From Candidatus Woesearchaeota archaeon (GTDB lineage: Archaea; Nanobdellota; Nanobdellia; SCGC-AAA011-G17; JACPNG01), in assembly GCA_018303705.1 (NCBI GenBank), contig JAGVXQ010000012.1:1-13186 (forward strand): a stretch of 13,186 nucleotides of DNA. Direction: 5' to 3'. Every line of letters starts with the position of its first letter. Positions within the stretch are counted from its first letter, which is position 1. The notes under the pieces were generated by a model. That model saw only the letters and a list, made by a program, of their open reading frames with translations. It did not search any database and had not been told where the DNA came from. Of this stretch, positions 6,337 through 13,186 are shown piece after piece. The position numbers and the translations under genes are program-made.

Positions 6337-7880
6337 GCTTTGTACCTAACCTTGTCATACCATAACTTAAATGAAACAGGCATTGACCTGTAAATTGGCT
6401 TTGCTATATTTTCACGTGTAAAATCTGCTGCCTGCACAAAATTTCCTGCTAGACTCGTGAAAAACATGTGTTTGTAATTGAAATCAATTGATTTCCCTGA
6501 AACAAGCTTATCAAGCAATTTGGCAGGAATCGAGCCATATCTCGTTTTAGTTACTTTGCCGCGCATCATGTTAAGAATTAAGTTCAGGTATGCATTCTTT
6601 TTTTTCAGCTTTATGTGCTTCCAGCGATCCCAGTAATTAAGGTCTGATGCTGAATCCTTTCCATCCTTTATTATGCCATCTCTCAATGCCCTTTCATAGA
6701 GGGGGGTGCCTTCGAAGAATATGAGGTTATTGACTGAAAGGTAAAATGACTTAGGCAGCTTTCTTATGAGGTTTATTGTTGCAAGAACATCTTCCTTTCC
6801 CTCATATGGATTGCATGTCATTACATCATACATCACGGCAAGCTTACCATTGAACTTGTTTAAGACCTCTGCGCATTTTATTACCTGCTCTGCCTTGATG
6901 TAACGCTTGTACACATTAAAATTGATGTTATCAGAACCTGACTGTATGCCCACTATTATGTCTGTAAGACCTGCATCAACCAGGAGCCTTATTTTTTCCT
7001 CACTTATCCCTTCTGCGCTCAAAGAAGCTGGCTCTGCAAGGCATTTAAATCTTATATTGACATGATTCTTGTATTTTTCTGAAAATTCCCTTATCCAAGG
7101 CAAAGGCCTGACTAAAAATGTTTCATCGCGTATGTCAAAAACTTGTATGCTCTTGAACTTGTTTTTTAGCCTTGATAATTCTTCTATAACATAATCCACT
7201 GAATGTGTCCTTAGTATTGGACTCTTGCCCTTGTATAACTCATGCATTATGTGGTTGGTGCAATAGGAACATGCCAATGGACAGCCGCGCTGTGTTTGAA
7301 AGAATATCATGCCTCCTATATGGCGCTCTTCGAAAGGCATCAGTTTATCATTTTCTAGAATCAAGTGGTCTTCTATATCATAATCTGGATGAGCCAAAAC
7401 ATCCAAGTCTATTGGTGCTGGCCTAACATCATTTTTGTATTCCTTGCCATCATTCCTTACCCAAAGGTTTCTTATGCTTGTTATGTCTTGTTTTTTTTCA
7501 ATCTTGCCTGCAAGTTCTATGAATACCTCTTCTGCCTCGCCTATGCAGATGATGTCACATTGCTTAAAGCATTCTTTTGGAAAAAATGTTGGGTGGGGCC
7601 CTCCCCAGATCACAGGAATATTCATCGTTTTAAACATAGCAATCAGCTGAACCGCCCTGCTGCTTGTTGATGCCATTGCATTCAAGCCGATTAAACCTGA
7701 GTCTTTTGAAGCCTGTTTCACCTGTTCTAAAACTTCTTCAGGGTAAACATGAGAATAGTCTTCTGAATAAGGCAAAAACATCATTTTGGTGTTATATCCT
7801 GCTCTTTTAAGGCATGCAGACAATGTCCTTAATCCCTGATCTGCAGGAAATGTTGATGTCGATATCAATGTTATTTTCAT
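6333..7880 (-). CDS. Radical SAM protein with N-terminal B12-binding-type domain
   Basis: The product has 515 residues and is cytoplasmic. The B12-binding-type Rossmann domain covers about 1-130, with IWGGPHPTFFP (91-101) and CIGEAEE (112-118), both hallmarks of this superfamily. The radical SAM barrel begins near 190 with QRGCPLACSYC (C200, C204, C207), which binds the 4Fe-4S cluster. Downstream are IVGIQSGSD and the VMYDVMTCNP segment. No DxHxxG cobalamin motif is seen in the first domain. The C-terminal 130 or so residues are a basic extension, as in other members. Relatives include methyltransferases and BchE-like cyclases. The substrate is not predictable, but overlap with the GT9 gene suggests a glycan or lipid-carrier substrate. 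It is only distantly similar to the other radical SAM protein in this window. A TATA-like box lies 25 nt before the ATG. Confidence 0.87.
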   Translation of the reverse strand: MKITLISTSTFPADQGLRTLSACLKRAGYNTKMMFLPYSEDYSHVYPEEVLEQVKQASKDSGLIGLNAMASTSSRAVQLIAMFKTMNIPVIWGGPHPTFFPKECFKQCDIICIGEAEEVFIELAGKIEKKQDITSIRNLWVRNDGKEYKNDVRPAPIDLDVLAHPDYDIEDHLILENDKLMPFEERHIGGMIFFQTQRGCPLACSYCTNHIMHELYKGKSPILRTHSVDYVIEELSRLKNKFKSIQVFDIRDETFLVRPLPWIREFSEKYKNHVNIRFKCLAEPASLSAEGISEEKIRLLVDAGLTDIIVGIQSGSDNINFNVYKRYIKAEQVIKCAEVLNKFNGKLAVMYDVMTCNPYEGKEDVLATINLIRKLPKSFYLSVNNLIFFEGTPLYERALRDGIIKDGKDSASDLNYWDRWKHIKLKKKNAYLNLILNMMRGKVTKTRYGSIPAKLLDKLVSGKSIDFNYKHMFFTSLAGNFVQAADFTRENIAKPIYRSMPVSFKLWYDKVRYKA

Positions 7881-7900
7881 ATGCTATTTCAGAAGGATAT

Positions 7901-7909
7901 TATTAAAAA
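7901..7909 (-). promoter_or_regulatory. TATA box (and T-run) before second radical SAM gene
   Basis: TTTTTAATA on the minus strand, centred 25 nt before the ATG at 7880, in the 37-bp gap after the ferredoxin-DUF4346 gene. The T-run could also help end the upstream transcript, since archaeal terminators are often simple T-tracts. This is weaker than the other boxes. Confidence 0.35.
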
Positions 7910-7917
7910 GTTTTTGT

Positions 7918-8508
7918 TTATTTTTTAAATCTTAGTTCTTTATCTTGCACATAATTCAAATTGTAATTTATTGCAATCTCTGCCTTGTAAAGCTCCTTGC
8001 CAAGGTATGCTGCATGCTGCTGACTACTTATTAAGCCTTCTCTGATTATTGTGTTAAAGATATTTGTTGCATTTTTTCCTGTTATCTTCGCATCTACTAT
8101 ATTTCTTTCCATGCAATGACCTGCTTCTATTAACTTGTTTTTCTGGTCTATTCTTATTAAAAAATATCCTTTTGGGTCTAGCTTCCATTCCTTTGATTCA
8201 TTATACGTTGCTGTTAATTCCCTGCTGCTGGCTTGCTTGATTTCTGATAAGACAATAAACCTGTTAGTTGCAAGGTCTTTTACTGATATTGCGTTTACTG
8301 GGCAGGACATTGCTGCTTCAATTATCATTTTTCTTTGCCTTTCACCTACCGGGTCTATATTAAGAGTAAAAATGCCTTTCTTATTTTTTCTGCTGCCTAT
8401 AAGCTCTGCCTTTTCAGCATTGATTACAAAGTGCTCTGGGTCTATTGACTCACATAAACCTGCTGCCACGCACTTTTTTTCATCGTATATTATTTGCAAT
8501 TGTTTCAT
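7918..8508 (-). CDS. Ferredoxin-DUF4346 fusion protein
   Basis: The product has 196 residues in two parts. Residues 1 to about 80 are a small ferredoxin domain of the type with C13-x5-C19 (KKCVAAGLCE) and a distant C69-P (SCPVNAISV). Only three cluster cysteines are visible, and the usual second Cys position in the first motif is Ala16. This suggests a 3Fe-4S cluster, or a 4Fe-4S cluster with another ligand. Residues about 108-190 match what I recall of DUF4346: DPKGYFLIRID, then SSQQHAAYLGKELYKAE (161-177) and a YVQD end. In some archaea DUF4346 is attached to pterin-binding, dihydropteroate synthase-like proteins. Its function is unknown. The gene overlaps the GT4 gene by 29 nt and sits next to a radical SAM/B12-type gene. 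An electron-transfer role for that enzyme is plausible but not shown. Confidence 0.75.
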   Translation of the reverse strand: MKQLQIIYDEKKCVAAGLCESIDPEHFVINAEKAELIGSRKNKKGIFTLNIDPVGERQRKMIIEAAMSCPVNAISVKDLATNRFIVLSEIKQASSRELTATYNESKEWKLDPKGYFLIRIDQKNKLIEAGHCMERNIVDAKITGKNATNIFNTIIREGLISSQQHAAYLGKELYKAEIAINYNLNYVQDKELRFKK

Positions 8509-9637
8509 TGTATATCTGCATATATCTTTTGTAAATCAGATCCCAGTCATACTTCTTTGCAAGCTTGATGTTGCTCTTTGAAATCTTGGTGGCTAACTTC
8601 TTATCGCTTAGCATTAATAGTATCTTATCCTTTAAATTCTTTATGTCGCCGTAATCAACAAAGAAGCCATTGATGCCGTCCTTCATTTCATAAGGAATTC
8701 CATTTACAGGAGATGCGACTACTGGAAGTCCAGATGCAAAGGCCTCAAAAATAGTCAATGGCAAGCCTTCGCGATAACTTGGCAAAACATAGACATTAGA
8801 TGCCTGGTACATTGAAACTATATCATTTTTGTCTCGTGTTCCATCAAGTAATATTATTCTCTTTTCTTTTCCTATGAATTCCTTTATATTGGCTTTCATT
8901 CCTTCATCAGGGCCGCGGATTAAGAATGTTATATTTTTTCTTTCCTTCAATATCTCCTTTGCAGCCATGACGAACTTATCTGGACCCTTTGTTACATTTA
9001 ACCTGCCAAAAAAAAGAACCAATCTTCCACTTATTCCAAGTTTTTTCTTAAAGCTGTTATTTTTTATTTTCTTAAAGAATATTTTATCCATGCCGTTTGG
9101 TATAACTTGTATCTTATCATTTTTCACCCATTTTTCTAGAGTTGGTATCTCCCACGGTGTTATTGCTATTACCTTGTCAATCATTGCAAAAGACAATCTA
9201 TTGAATATTATGTTGTTAAGAAAAATAAATGGCTTGAGTATTAAGGGCCTGTATTTGTCTGTCCAAGGGCAGTGTGTGGTATGTATATGCCTTATTCCTT
9301 TTATTCTTGAAACAATCCCTGCAAAAAGCACGTATAGGTGCCCTGAAACATGAGTATGAATCACATCAAAGCCATATTTTGGCAATTGCGACAGCAAGCC
9401 TGGCCAGATAAATGTAGACATGCTAAGCCTAAGCCAATAGCGAGAACGATGTATATGCACACCATTATGGATTTCATGCTTAATTTTTATTCTTGTGTTC
9501 TTGTCAGAGTCGCAGCAGAAGATATGGACTTCATGCCCATCTCTGACCTGCCGTTCAGCAAGCTCTTGCATAACTTGTTCTACGCCGCCAAAGGTAGGGT
9601 AGTAAAACATGCTGATATGGGCAATTTTCATTTTCAT
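8480..9637 (-). CDS. Glycosyltransferase family 4 (GT-B fold)
   Basis: The product has 385 residues, a normal length for GT4. The N-terminal domain opens with IAHISMFYYPTFGGVEQVM (5-23), where the Gly-Gly loop binds the acceptor or donor phosphate. The C-terminal domain has LFFGRLNVTKGPD (208-220) and the EX7E motif in REGLPLTIFEAFASGLPVV (E290, E298), which holds the nucleotide sugar. It is a retaining, cytoplasmic or membrane-surface transferase using a nucleotide-sugar donor. The specific sugar is not predictable. It is the first gene of the main minus-strand cluster. The ATG at 9637 is 27.5 nt from a palindromic TATA box shared with the divergent gene. A second in-frame ATG at 9631 is possible, but the spacing favours 9637. 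Confidence 0.9.
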   Translation of the reverse strand: MKMKIAHISMFYYPTFGGVEQVMQELAERQVRDGHEVHIFCCDSDKNTRIKIKHEIHNGVHIHRSRYWLRLSMSTFIWPGLLSQLPKYGFDVIHTHVSGHLYVLFAGIVSRIKGIRHIHTTHCPWTDKYRPLILKPFIFLNNIIFNRLSFAMIDKVIAITPWEIPTLEKWVKNDKIQVIPNGMDKIFFKKIKNNSFKKKLGISGRLVLFFGRLNVTKGPDKFVMAAKEILKERKNITFLIRGPDEGMKANIKEFIGKEKRIILLDGTRDKNDIVSMYQASNVYVLPSYREGLPLTIFEAFASGLPVVASPVNGIPYEMKDGINGFFVDYGDIKNLKDKILLMLSDKKLATKISKSNIKLAKKYDWDLIYKRYMQIYNETIANNIR

Positions 9638-9660
9638 ATAGGTAATACAATAGAGAAATG

Positions 9661-9668
9661 TTTATAAA
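9661..9668. promoter_or_regulatory. Shared bidirectional TATA box (palindromic)
   Basis: TTTATAAA is a perfect palindrome in the 55-bp spacer between the divergent start codons. Its centre (9664.5) is 27.5 nt from the minus-strand ATG at 9637 and 28.5 nt from the plus-strand ATG at 9693, so it can serve both genes as a leaderless promoter. Direction would be set by the flanking BRE sequences. GAGAAATG before the box on the plus strand looks more BRE-like than the CCATAT on the minus side. Confidence 0.6.
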
Positions 9669-9692
9669 AATATGGCAAGTGAGTTATAGGCC

Positions 9693-10220
9693 ATGGGTAA
9701 TCTTTCAAATATACTTTATTTCATTGAAACAGGGCACATACCATTAGATAGAGAAACTATTGAAAGATTTTCAGATAGATATCCTTTCTTTGAAAGGCGC
9801 CTGATGGGAACGAGTGTAAACAGGCACGGGAGAGATGAAATTGACAAAAAGCATTGTGGCAAGCTTAGAGAATTATTGAGTATCGCTTTAGGAATTAATC
9901 GTATTGTAAGAAGAAATGTGTTTTTGGAGAATATAGAAAAATGTTATACTGTGAATGGTAAACCAGAACTATTAGATCATAAGATTATCAGGATGCTCGA
10001 AATTGCCCCTATTGTAACTCTGTTTGGTGTTGAATATGTTTCATTAAGGTTATTTTATGATTTTGAGGCATGTGCTTATAATAGTGTACTTAACAGACTT
10101 AAACAAAGAGAGGAAGACCTGCTTAAGGATAAACGTAACAGTATATATGATAAGAGAAAATTGAAAAGGTATGTGCATGATGAGATATTTGATGATTTGG
10201 TTGTACAGAAAAGAGAGTGA
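9693..10220 (+). CDS. Hypothetical protein, 175 residues, charged
   Basis: I do not recognise this family. The product has no signal peptide. Residues about 1-100 are mixed and include GINRIVRRNVFLENIEKC (67-84). A moderately hydrophobic stretch at about 101-125 contains APIVTLFGVEYVSLRLF but has internal charges, so it is more likely buried than a membrane helix. The last 50 residues (about 131-175) are strongly charged and look helical, possibly a coiled coil. The start is supported by the TATA box centred 28.5 nt before the ATG. It is the first plus-strand gene next to the glycan cluster and is followed closely by the glycosidase lipoprotein gene, which has its own promoter. There is no evidence of function. 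A role as a regulator of the divergent promoter would be pure speculation. Confidence 0.6.
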   Translation: MGNLSNILYFIETGHIPLDRETIERFSDRYPFFERRLMGTSVNRHGRDEIDKKHCGKLRELLSIALGINRIVRRNVFLENIEKCYTVNGKPELLDHKIIRMLEIAPIVTLFGVEYVSLRLFYDFEACAYNSVLNRLKQREEDLLKDKRNSIYDKRKLKRYVHDEIFDDLVVQKRE

Positions 10221-10231
10221 AACAGGTAAAT

Positions 10232-10239
10232 GTTATAAG
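10232..10239 (+). promoter_or_regulatory. TATA box for glycosidase lipoprotein gene
   Basis: GTTATAAG, with core TTATAA at 10233-10238, centred 25.5 nt before the ATG at 10261. It supports that ATG as the start over the in-frame ATG at 10246, for which the box would be too close. Confidence 0.45.
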
Positions 10240-10260
10240 TAATGGATGCAGTATAAATGC

Positions 10261-12234
10261 ATGGAAAAAAGATTAATTATCATGCTTTTTTTTGTGATTT
10301 TCTTTCTTGTTGGCTGCGCAAATAAGGGCACCGAACTGAATGAGAAATATGAAGAATTGGCAAATAAACCTGTTGTTGATAAAAATGCTGAAATAGTTAC
10401 AATAAATAATGAATATGTGCCATCAAAAGATGTTATCAAAGCAAAAATAGCTATAGATGCGTCAAAAAATCTGGGGAAAATAAATCCCCTTATTTATGGC
10501 AACAATGCATGGATAGAAAATTCTAAGCTAAATATACCTAGCTTTCCAGTTGGAGACAAACAATTATTTTACAATGAACAAATCAAAAAATTCTATGCAT
10601 ATTTTAACATTGCAAATGAAATGAATCCATCAATAATAAGGATTCCTGGTGGCCTGCAATCAAATCATGATAACTGGAGAAAGTATGCTGGAGATTTTTC
10701 AAAAAGGCCTGAAACTTCTGCCAGCGGCATAAAACAGATAGTTGTTGCTGGTTTGGATGAGCATGTCAATGCTGCAAATAATATCGGCGCTGAGATTGTT
10801 TATACTGTAAACTATGCACTTGGCCCTGATATTGCTGCTGAATTAGTCAAATACCTTCAAGGAAAGAATGTAAAATACTATGAAATAGGGAATGAATTAA
10901 ACTGCGGCATGAAAAAAGGCAACCCATTGATTAAAAATGTTGCTGAGGATTATGCGAAGAATTTAGTGAAGTTCTCTGATGCTATGAAGGCAGTTGATCC
11001 TGGTATAAAGATTGGGGCCATAGATGACTGCAACAAACTTGGCAAAGAATGGTATGATACTGTTAGCTTAATAGCAGGAAATAAGTTTGATTTCTGGAGC
11101 AAGCATGCATACTCGCCAGGGGCCGATGGGAATGTGAGAGGCGTAACAATAAATAATGCTGGAGTTTCTTTAAGAACAAAACATTATTTTAGAGATGGTG
11201 GCAATTATGAGTTTGAAATGTTAGCTGAGGGCAAAAAGCAATTTGACAAGGTGCCTGGATTTGATGTGCTTATCGACAGCAAAAAGATAGGAATCATTAA
11301 GATTGATGAGTTTAGTGGATTGTTTAAAAACGAGCCAGAGCCTAAGTTTTACAAAATAAATTCCCATATACAGAAAGGAATGCATGACTTTGAGATAGTC
11401 AGCCATGAATCCGTTGAGAACAATGTGTTCTTGGCTTTGCATCCTGTAATAAGGGCTGTTAACAATGGAAATGAAGAACCTATAGACCTAAGGGATGATG
11501 AAAAGATTGCCAACATGGTAATGGCTGGCGCCTTGAGCGTTGGAAAAAAACTGGAAGAAGAAAAAGAGTTTTTACATGAAAAACCTGTTTTTGTAACCGA
11601 GTGGAATACAATATATTCATTTGATGAATGCTCAAGCAAAGGCATACTTAAGGACCGAAAAATAATGTGCTCAAGAAACAACCAATTGAGGGAAGCATTG
11701 AACATGGCAGAATATTACAATGTTTTCATAAACGAAAAAGACATAGTAAATGGCGCTAATTTTTGGCTGCTTTTTACTGAAATAGGAAATATGGATGTTT
11801 CTGATGGAAAAATAAAGATCAATCCATCTTTTTATGTCTCAAGGCTTTATTCTAACAACATCAGGGGGGAACAGATAGAAACTGCTGTTGAGTCCCCATC
11901 ATATAAAGTAGGCTATGATACTGGAATCACAATGGGCATAGTTTCGAAGTCTATGAATGTGCCATATGTTTCAGCGATATCTACCATGGACGAGAATGGA
12001 CTTTCGATAGGGATGATAAACAAGGATATTGATGAAGATGCAAAGGTAATTATTAATTTAAAAAACATTGACATTAGCAGCAATGCTGTATTGTATACCC
12101 TATATTCTGAAAACCTTTATGACAATGAATTGAAGATAAGCTACATGCCAATTGCTATCGGGCCAAGCTTTGAAATTGTCCTGCCAAGGCATTCGATAAA
12201 TGTCATGAGAATTCCTATCGCAGTAGACGATTAA
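10261..12234 (+). CDS. Secreted lipoprotein, GH51-like (clan GH-A) glycoside hydrolase with inserted beta-sandwich
   Basis: The product has 657 residues. Its signal peptide starts MEKRLIIMLFF and ends in the lipobox LVGC (lipid-anchored Cys19). The linker to about residue 60 is hydrophilic. The barrel begins with INPLIYGNN (74-82), then IIRIPGG (125-131) and YYEIGNEL, whose E212 matches the acid/base of GH51. KHAYSPG (His282) follows, and FVTEWN with E447 as the likely nucleophile. Between His282 and the nucleophile lies an extra block (about 299-397: HYFRDGGNYEFEMLAEG, then KGMHDFEIVSH) that resembles a carbohydrate-binding beta-sandwich. The C-terminus (about 565-652, ending LPRHSINVMRI) fits the GH51 beta-sandwich. 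Four further Cys (215, 257, 456, 470) could form disulfides. By family it would act outside the cell as an alpha-L-arabinofuranosidase or a related exo-glycosidase. Its own glycan or a foreign one could be the substrate. The start at 10261, not 10246, is favoured by promoter spacing and the signal peptide. Confidence 0.8.
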   Translation: MEKRLIIMLFFVIFFLVGCANKGTELNEKYEELANKPVVDKNAEIVTINNEYVPSKDVIKAKIAIDASKNLGKINPLIYGNNAWIENSKLNIPSFPVGDKQLFYNEQIKKFYAYFNIANEMNPSIIRIPGGLQSNHDNWRKYAGDFSKRPETSASGIKQIVVAGLDEHVNAANNIGAEIVYTVNYALGPDIAAELVKYLQGKNVKYYEIGNELNCGMKKGNPLIKNVAEDYAKNLVKFSDAMKAVDPGIKIGAIDDCNKLGKEWYDTVSLIAGNKFDFWSKHAYSPGADGNVRGVTINNAGVSLRTKHYFRDGGNYEFEMLAEGKKQFDKVPGFDVLIDSKKIGIIKIDEFSGLFKNEPEPKFYKINSHIQKGMHDFEIVSHESVENNVFLALHPVIRAVNNGNEEPIDLRDDEKIANMVMAGALSVGKKLEEEKEFLHEKPVFVTEWNTIYSFDECSSKGILKDRKIMCSRNNQLREALNMAEYYNVFINEKDIVNGANFWLLFTEIGNMDVSDGKIKINPSFYVSRLYSNNIRGEQIETAVESPSYKVGYDTGITMGIVSKSMNVPYVSAISTMDENGLSIGMINKDIDEDAKVIINLKNIDISSNAVLYTLYSENLYDNELKISYMPIAIGPSFEIVLPRHSINVMRIPIAVDD

Positions 12235-12290
12235 TGTGCTTAGGAATAGGTTTTATTGCCTTCTTGAGATATATGGGCTTTTAGGGTAGG

Positions 12291-12788
12291 CTAATTTTGA
12301 TGTTGAAGTTCCTTATTTGGTTCAAGGCTCATCATTATTTTCTCAAGGCCAAGAAATTTATGAATCTTGTTTGAGGCATATGGCTTACAGTTAGGATATA
12401 ATATACTATTCTCTTCTGCGCAAGGTATTCTTAATGACCTAATTACAGAGAAACCCCTTGACTTCATCCAATCCCTGAAGTGGTAATCCAACAATTTAAT
12501 ATTGTAAATATTTGATTCTTCTACAGTGTCCTGAAATTTTTCTGTTCCAAAAAGAATATCTTTAAAGAAAGTATAGAAATCCCTTAATGTTGAGAATGCA
12601 TTTCTTAAATTCGACCTATATTTGAGTCTACCACCATGATAATGCAATGAAGAGTGGTCTTTTCTTAGCAAAGGAACCGTATATCTTATATTGGCTACAA
12701 TGATGCCATCCTTAACAAGATTCAGCTGGCTAGACCATATATATGGGAATGGTACGCTAACTGAGGTGTCAAATTCTCTTGGGATCAT
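12291..12788 (-). CDS. Hypothetical protein, 165 residues
   Basis: I do not recognise this family with confidence. The product has no signal peptide or clear membrane segment. It is rich in aromatic and basic residues, with YHGGRLKYRSNLRN (50-63) in the middle. The segment DYHFRDWMKSRGFSVIRS (101-118) resembles the C-terminal end of class I SAM-dependent methyltransferases, where an aromatic-rich helix precedes 'GF.V'. No Gly-rich SAM-binding motif is present, so it could be a remnant or something unrelated. The ATG overlaps the stop of the GT9 gene (ATGA), so the two are co-translated, and a role in glycan synthesis or modification is likely by context. It ends 56 bp from the convergent glycosidase gene. 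That spacer holds only short T-runs and no clear terminator. Confidence 0.55.
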   Translation of the reverse strand: MIPREFDTSVSVPFPYIWSSQLNLVKDGIIVANIRYTVPLLRKDHSSLHYHGGRLKYRSNLRNAFSTLRDFYTFFKDILFGTEKFQDTVEESNIYNIKLLDYHFRDWMKSRGFSVIRSLRIPCAEENSILYPNCKPYASNKIHKFLGLEKIMMSLEPNKELQHQN

Positions 12789-13186
12789 TTTATGGCATCT
12801 TTGACTCTATACAAAACATCTTCTATAGCTATTGATTTCATGCATTCCATGTACCTGTTGCCCTTAAGGTAGCAACTATGTTCCATGCATGATGTATGTG
12901 CTTGGCCTTCCTTGAATATTACGAAAGATTTTTTGCAATAAGGCTTCCAGATTTTAGGGTTGCCAGCGCCAAACAATGATATTACTGGCTTATTCAATGC
13001 TGCTGCAATATGCATTGCCCCTGTATCTACGGATATTACTAATCTGGCATGGTTAATCAGGGAAATGAAATCCTGCAAAGAGGTGCCTGCCATGTTCAAT
13101 GCCTTGCTCTTCATTAGCCTTATTATGTCTTTGTTGCATTCGATGTCCTTATTTGATCCAGAGAATACAATCTTTGCTTTATATTT
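12785..13186 (-). CDS. Glycosyltransferase family 9, C-terminal fragment
   Basis: The gene runs in from the right edge; 133 residues are visible and the N-terminal domain is missing. The visible part is the donor-binding Rossmann domain of heptosyltransferase-like GT9 proteins: IVFSGSNKDIECNKDI, ALNMAGTSLQDFISLI, then VISVDTGAMHIAAALNKPVISLFGAG and WKPYC. The conserved Asp and His of the DTG(A/P)MHIA motif are intact, unlike the other GT9 protein in this window. The reading frame is open from the first visible codon, so an internal ATG at 13114 is not the true start. Near the C-terminus there are four Cys (HTSCMEHSCYLKGNRYMEC region), a pattern seen in many GT9 proteins. The gene overlaps the following hypothetical gene by ATGA. 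Confidence 0.88.
   Translation of the reverse strand, partial: KYKAKIVFSGSNKDIECNKDIIRLMKSKALNMAGTSLQDFISLINHARLVISVDTGAMHIAAALNKPVISLFGAGNPKIWKPYCKKSFVIFKEGQAHTSCMEHSCYLKGNRYMECMKSIAIEDVLYRVKDAIK

Noticed and set aside
8829..9353. 174-residue open frame on the plus strand inside the GT4 gene
   Set aside because: It is antisense to a clear glycosyltransferase with intact motifs. Its hydrophobic Phe/Ile/Leu-rich composition is what the reverse strand of a Lys/Asn-rich gene gives.
12235..12290. Terminator between the convergent genes
   Set aside because: Only short T-runs (up to four) and no stable hairpin are visible, so I did not annotate one.

Overview
The window looks like part of a surface-glycan (glycoconjugate) biosynthesis cluster from an AT-rich archaeon. 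I infer a DPANN-type lineage (Woesearchaeota/Pacearchaeota-like), but no rRNA or other phylogenetic marker is present. The archaeal evidence is in the DNA. Most transcription-unit starts have a TTTATAAA/TTTTAAAA-type TATA box centred about 25-30 nt before the ATG, with no Shine-Dalgarno sequence, which is the pattern of leaderless archaeal transcripts. Genes are packed tightly, with ATGA and 29-nt overlaps. No tRNA, rRNA, CRISPR array, insertion sequence or origin is visible, and no stretch over 300 bases lacks a gene.

Layout, right to left on the minus strand. At the right edge (12785-13186) is the C-terminal half of a GT9 heptosyltransferase-like protein. It overlaps by ATGA a 165-residue protein of unknown function (12291-12788). 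Then 2.5 kb are on the plus strand: an unrecognised 175-residue protein (9693-10220) and a secreted lipoprotein with a GH51-like (clan GH-A) glycosidase barrel (10261-12234). The plus-strand pair diverges from the main cluster at one palindromic TATA box (9661-9668) that is correctly spaced for both directions.

The main minus-strand cluster (9637 down to 1) runs: GT4 glycosyltransferase, ferredoxin-DUF4346 fusion; [promoter] radical SAM protein with a B12-binding-type fold, GT9, membrane-associated GT2; [promoter] GT-C membrane glycosyltransferase, broken DPM1-like polyprenyl-phosphate sugar synthase; [promoter] second radical SAM/B12-binding-type protein; [promoter] unrecognised 120-residue protein, N-terminus of an ArnT/PMT-like GT-C enzyme cut by the window edge.

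How they may work together (inference): GT4, GT9 and GT2 would extend a glycan on a lipid carrier or cell-surface acceptor. The GT-C enzymes would add sugars from polyprenyl-phosphate donors on the outer membrane face. The DPM1-like enzyme would normally supply such donors, but here its gene has an internal deletion with a frame change. The two radical SAM proteins, possibly with the ferredoxin-DUF4346 protein as electron donor or partner, could chemically modify a sugar or lipid. The secreted glycosidase could trim or process surface polysaccharide, or attack an external one.
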